Position numbers and translations under genes: made by a program. A model generated the notes under the pieces. The model had not been told where the DNA came from and did not search any database. It worked only from the letters and a program-made list of their open reading frames with translations. A DNA stretch of 5,790 nt from positions 1-5,790 of the forward strand of contig CAMPIZ010000123.1 in NCBI GenBank assembly GCA_946886675.1, read 5' to 3'. This stretch comes from an uncultured Flavobacterium sp. Lineage in GTDB: Bacteria; Bacteroidota; Bacteroidia; Flavobacteriales; Flavobacteriaceae. This document shows, in pieces, positions 5,765-5,790 of this stretch (position 1 is its first letter; the number at the start of each line of letters is the position of its first letter).

Positions 5765-5790
5765 TTTTTAACGCCTGCACTATCATATAA

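Overview
The window is AT-rich chromosomal DNA that looks like a member of the Bacteroidota (flavobacterial or sphingobacterial/chitinophagal type). The protein families are typical of that phylum, clear Shine-Dalgarno sequences are absent ahead of the starts, several starts are preceded only by A-rich DNA, and all seven reading-frame ends use TAA. The genus cannot be named from the sequence alone. There are no rRNA, tRNA, CRISPR or insertion-sequence signatures.

Layout. (1) Bases 2-298 hold the 3' part of a small heat-shock protein (Hsp20/alpha-crystallin) gene. Its frame is interrupted by TAA at 53-55, so it is most likely a decaying pseudogene. A strong intrinsic terminator (311-350) follows. 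(2) Bases 373-2560 hold a tightly coupled pair. The first gene encodes an ATP-cone domain fused to a PD-(D/E)XK (Mrr/RecB-like) nuclease domain. One base after its stop comes a complete beta-CASP metallo-beta-lactamase-fold ribonuclease of the CPSF73/TTHA0252 type. (3) After a short gap with a weak hairpin/T-tract terminator, bases 2710-5236 hold an inner-membrane lipid-transport ABC operon in the order mlaE (permease), mlaF (ATPase), mlaD (membrane-anchored MCE protein). Its junctions are 2 nt apart or overlap by 1 nt. (4) On the minus strand an OsmC-family gene (5664 down to 5233) converges on mlaD, and the two stop codons overlap. Its 126-nt upstream region carries two TGAT-N4-ATCA inverted repeats that resemble the core of CRP/FNR-family sites.

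How the genes work together. MlaE, MlaF and MlaD should form one complex moving phospholipid between the inner membrane and the periplasmic side. The ATP-cone nuclease and the beta-CASP enzyme are probably co-expressed and could act together on nucleic acids. That pair is the best candidate here for a poorly characterised system, although a joint function is inference from gene arrangement. The OsmC-family protein has Ser where the family's peroxidatic Cys is expected, so standard peroxide reduction is doubtful.
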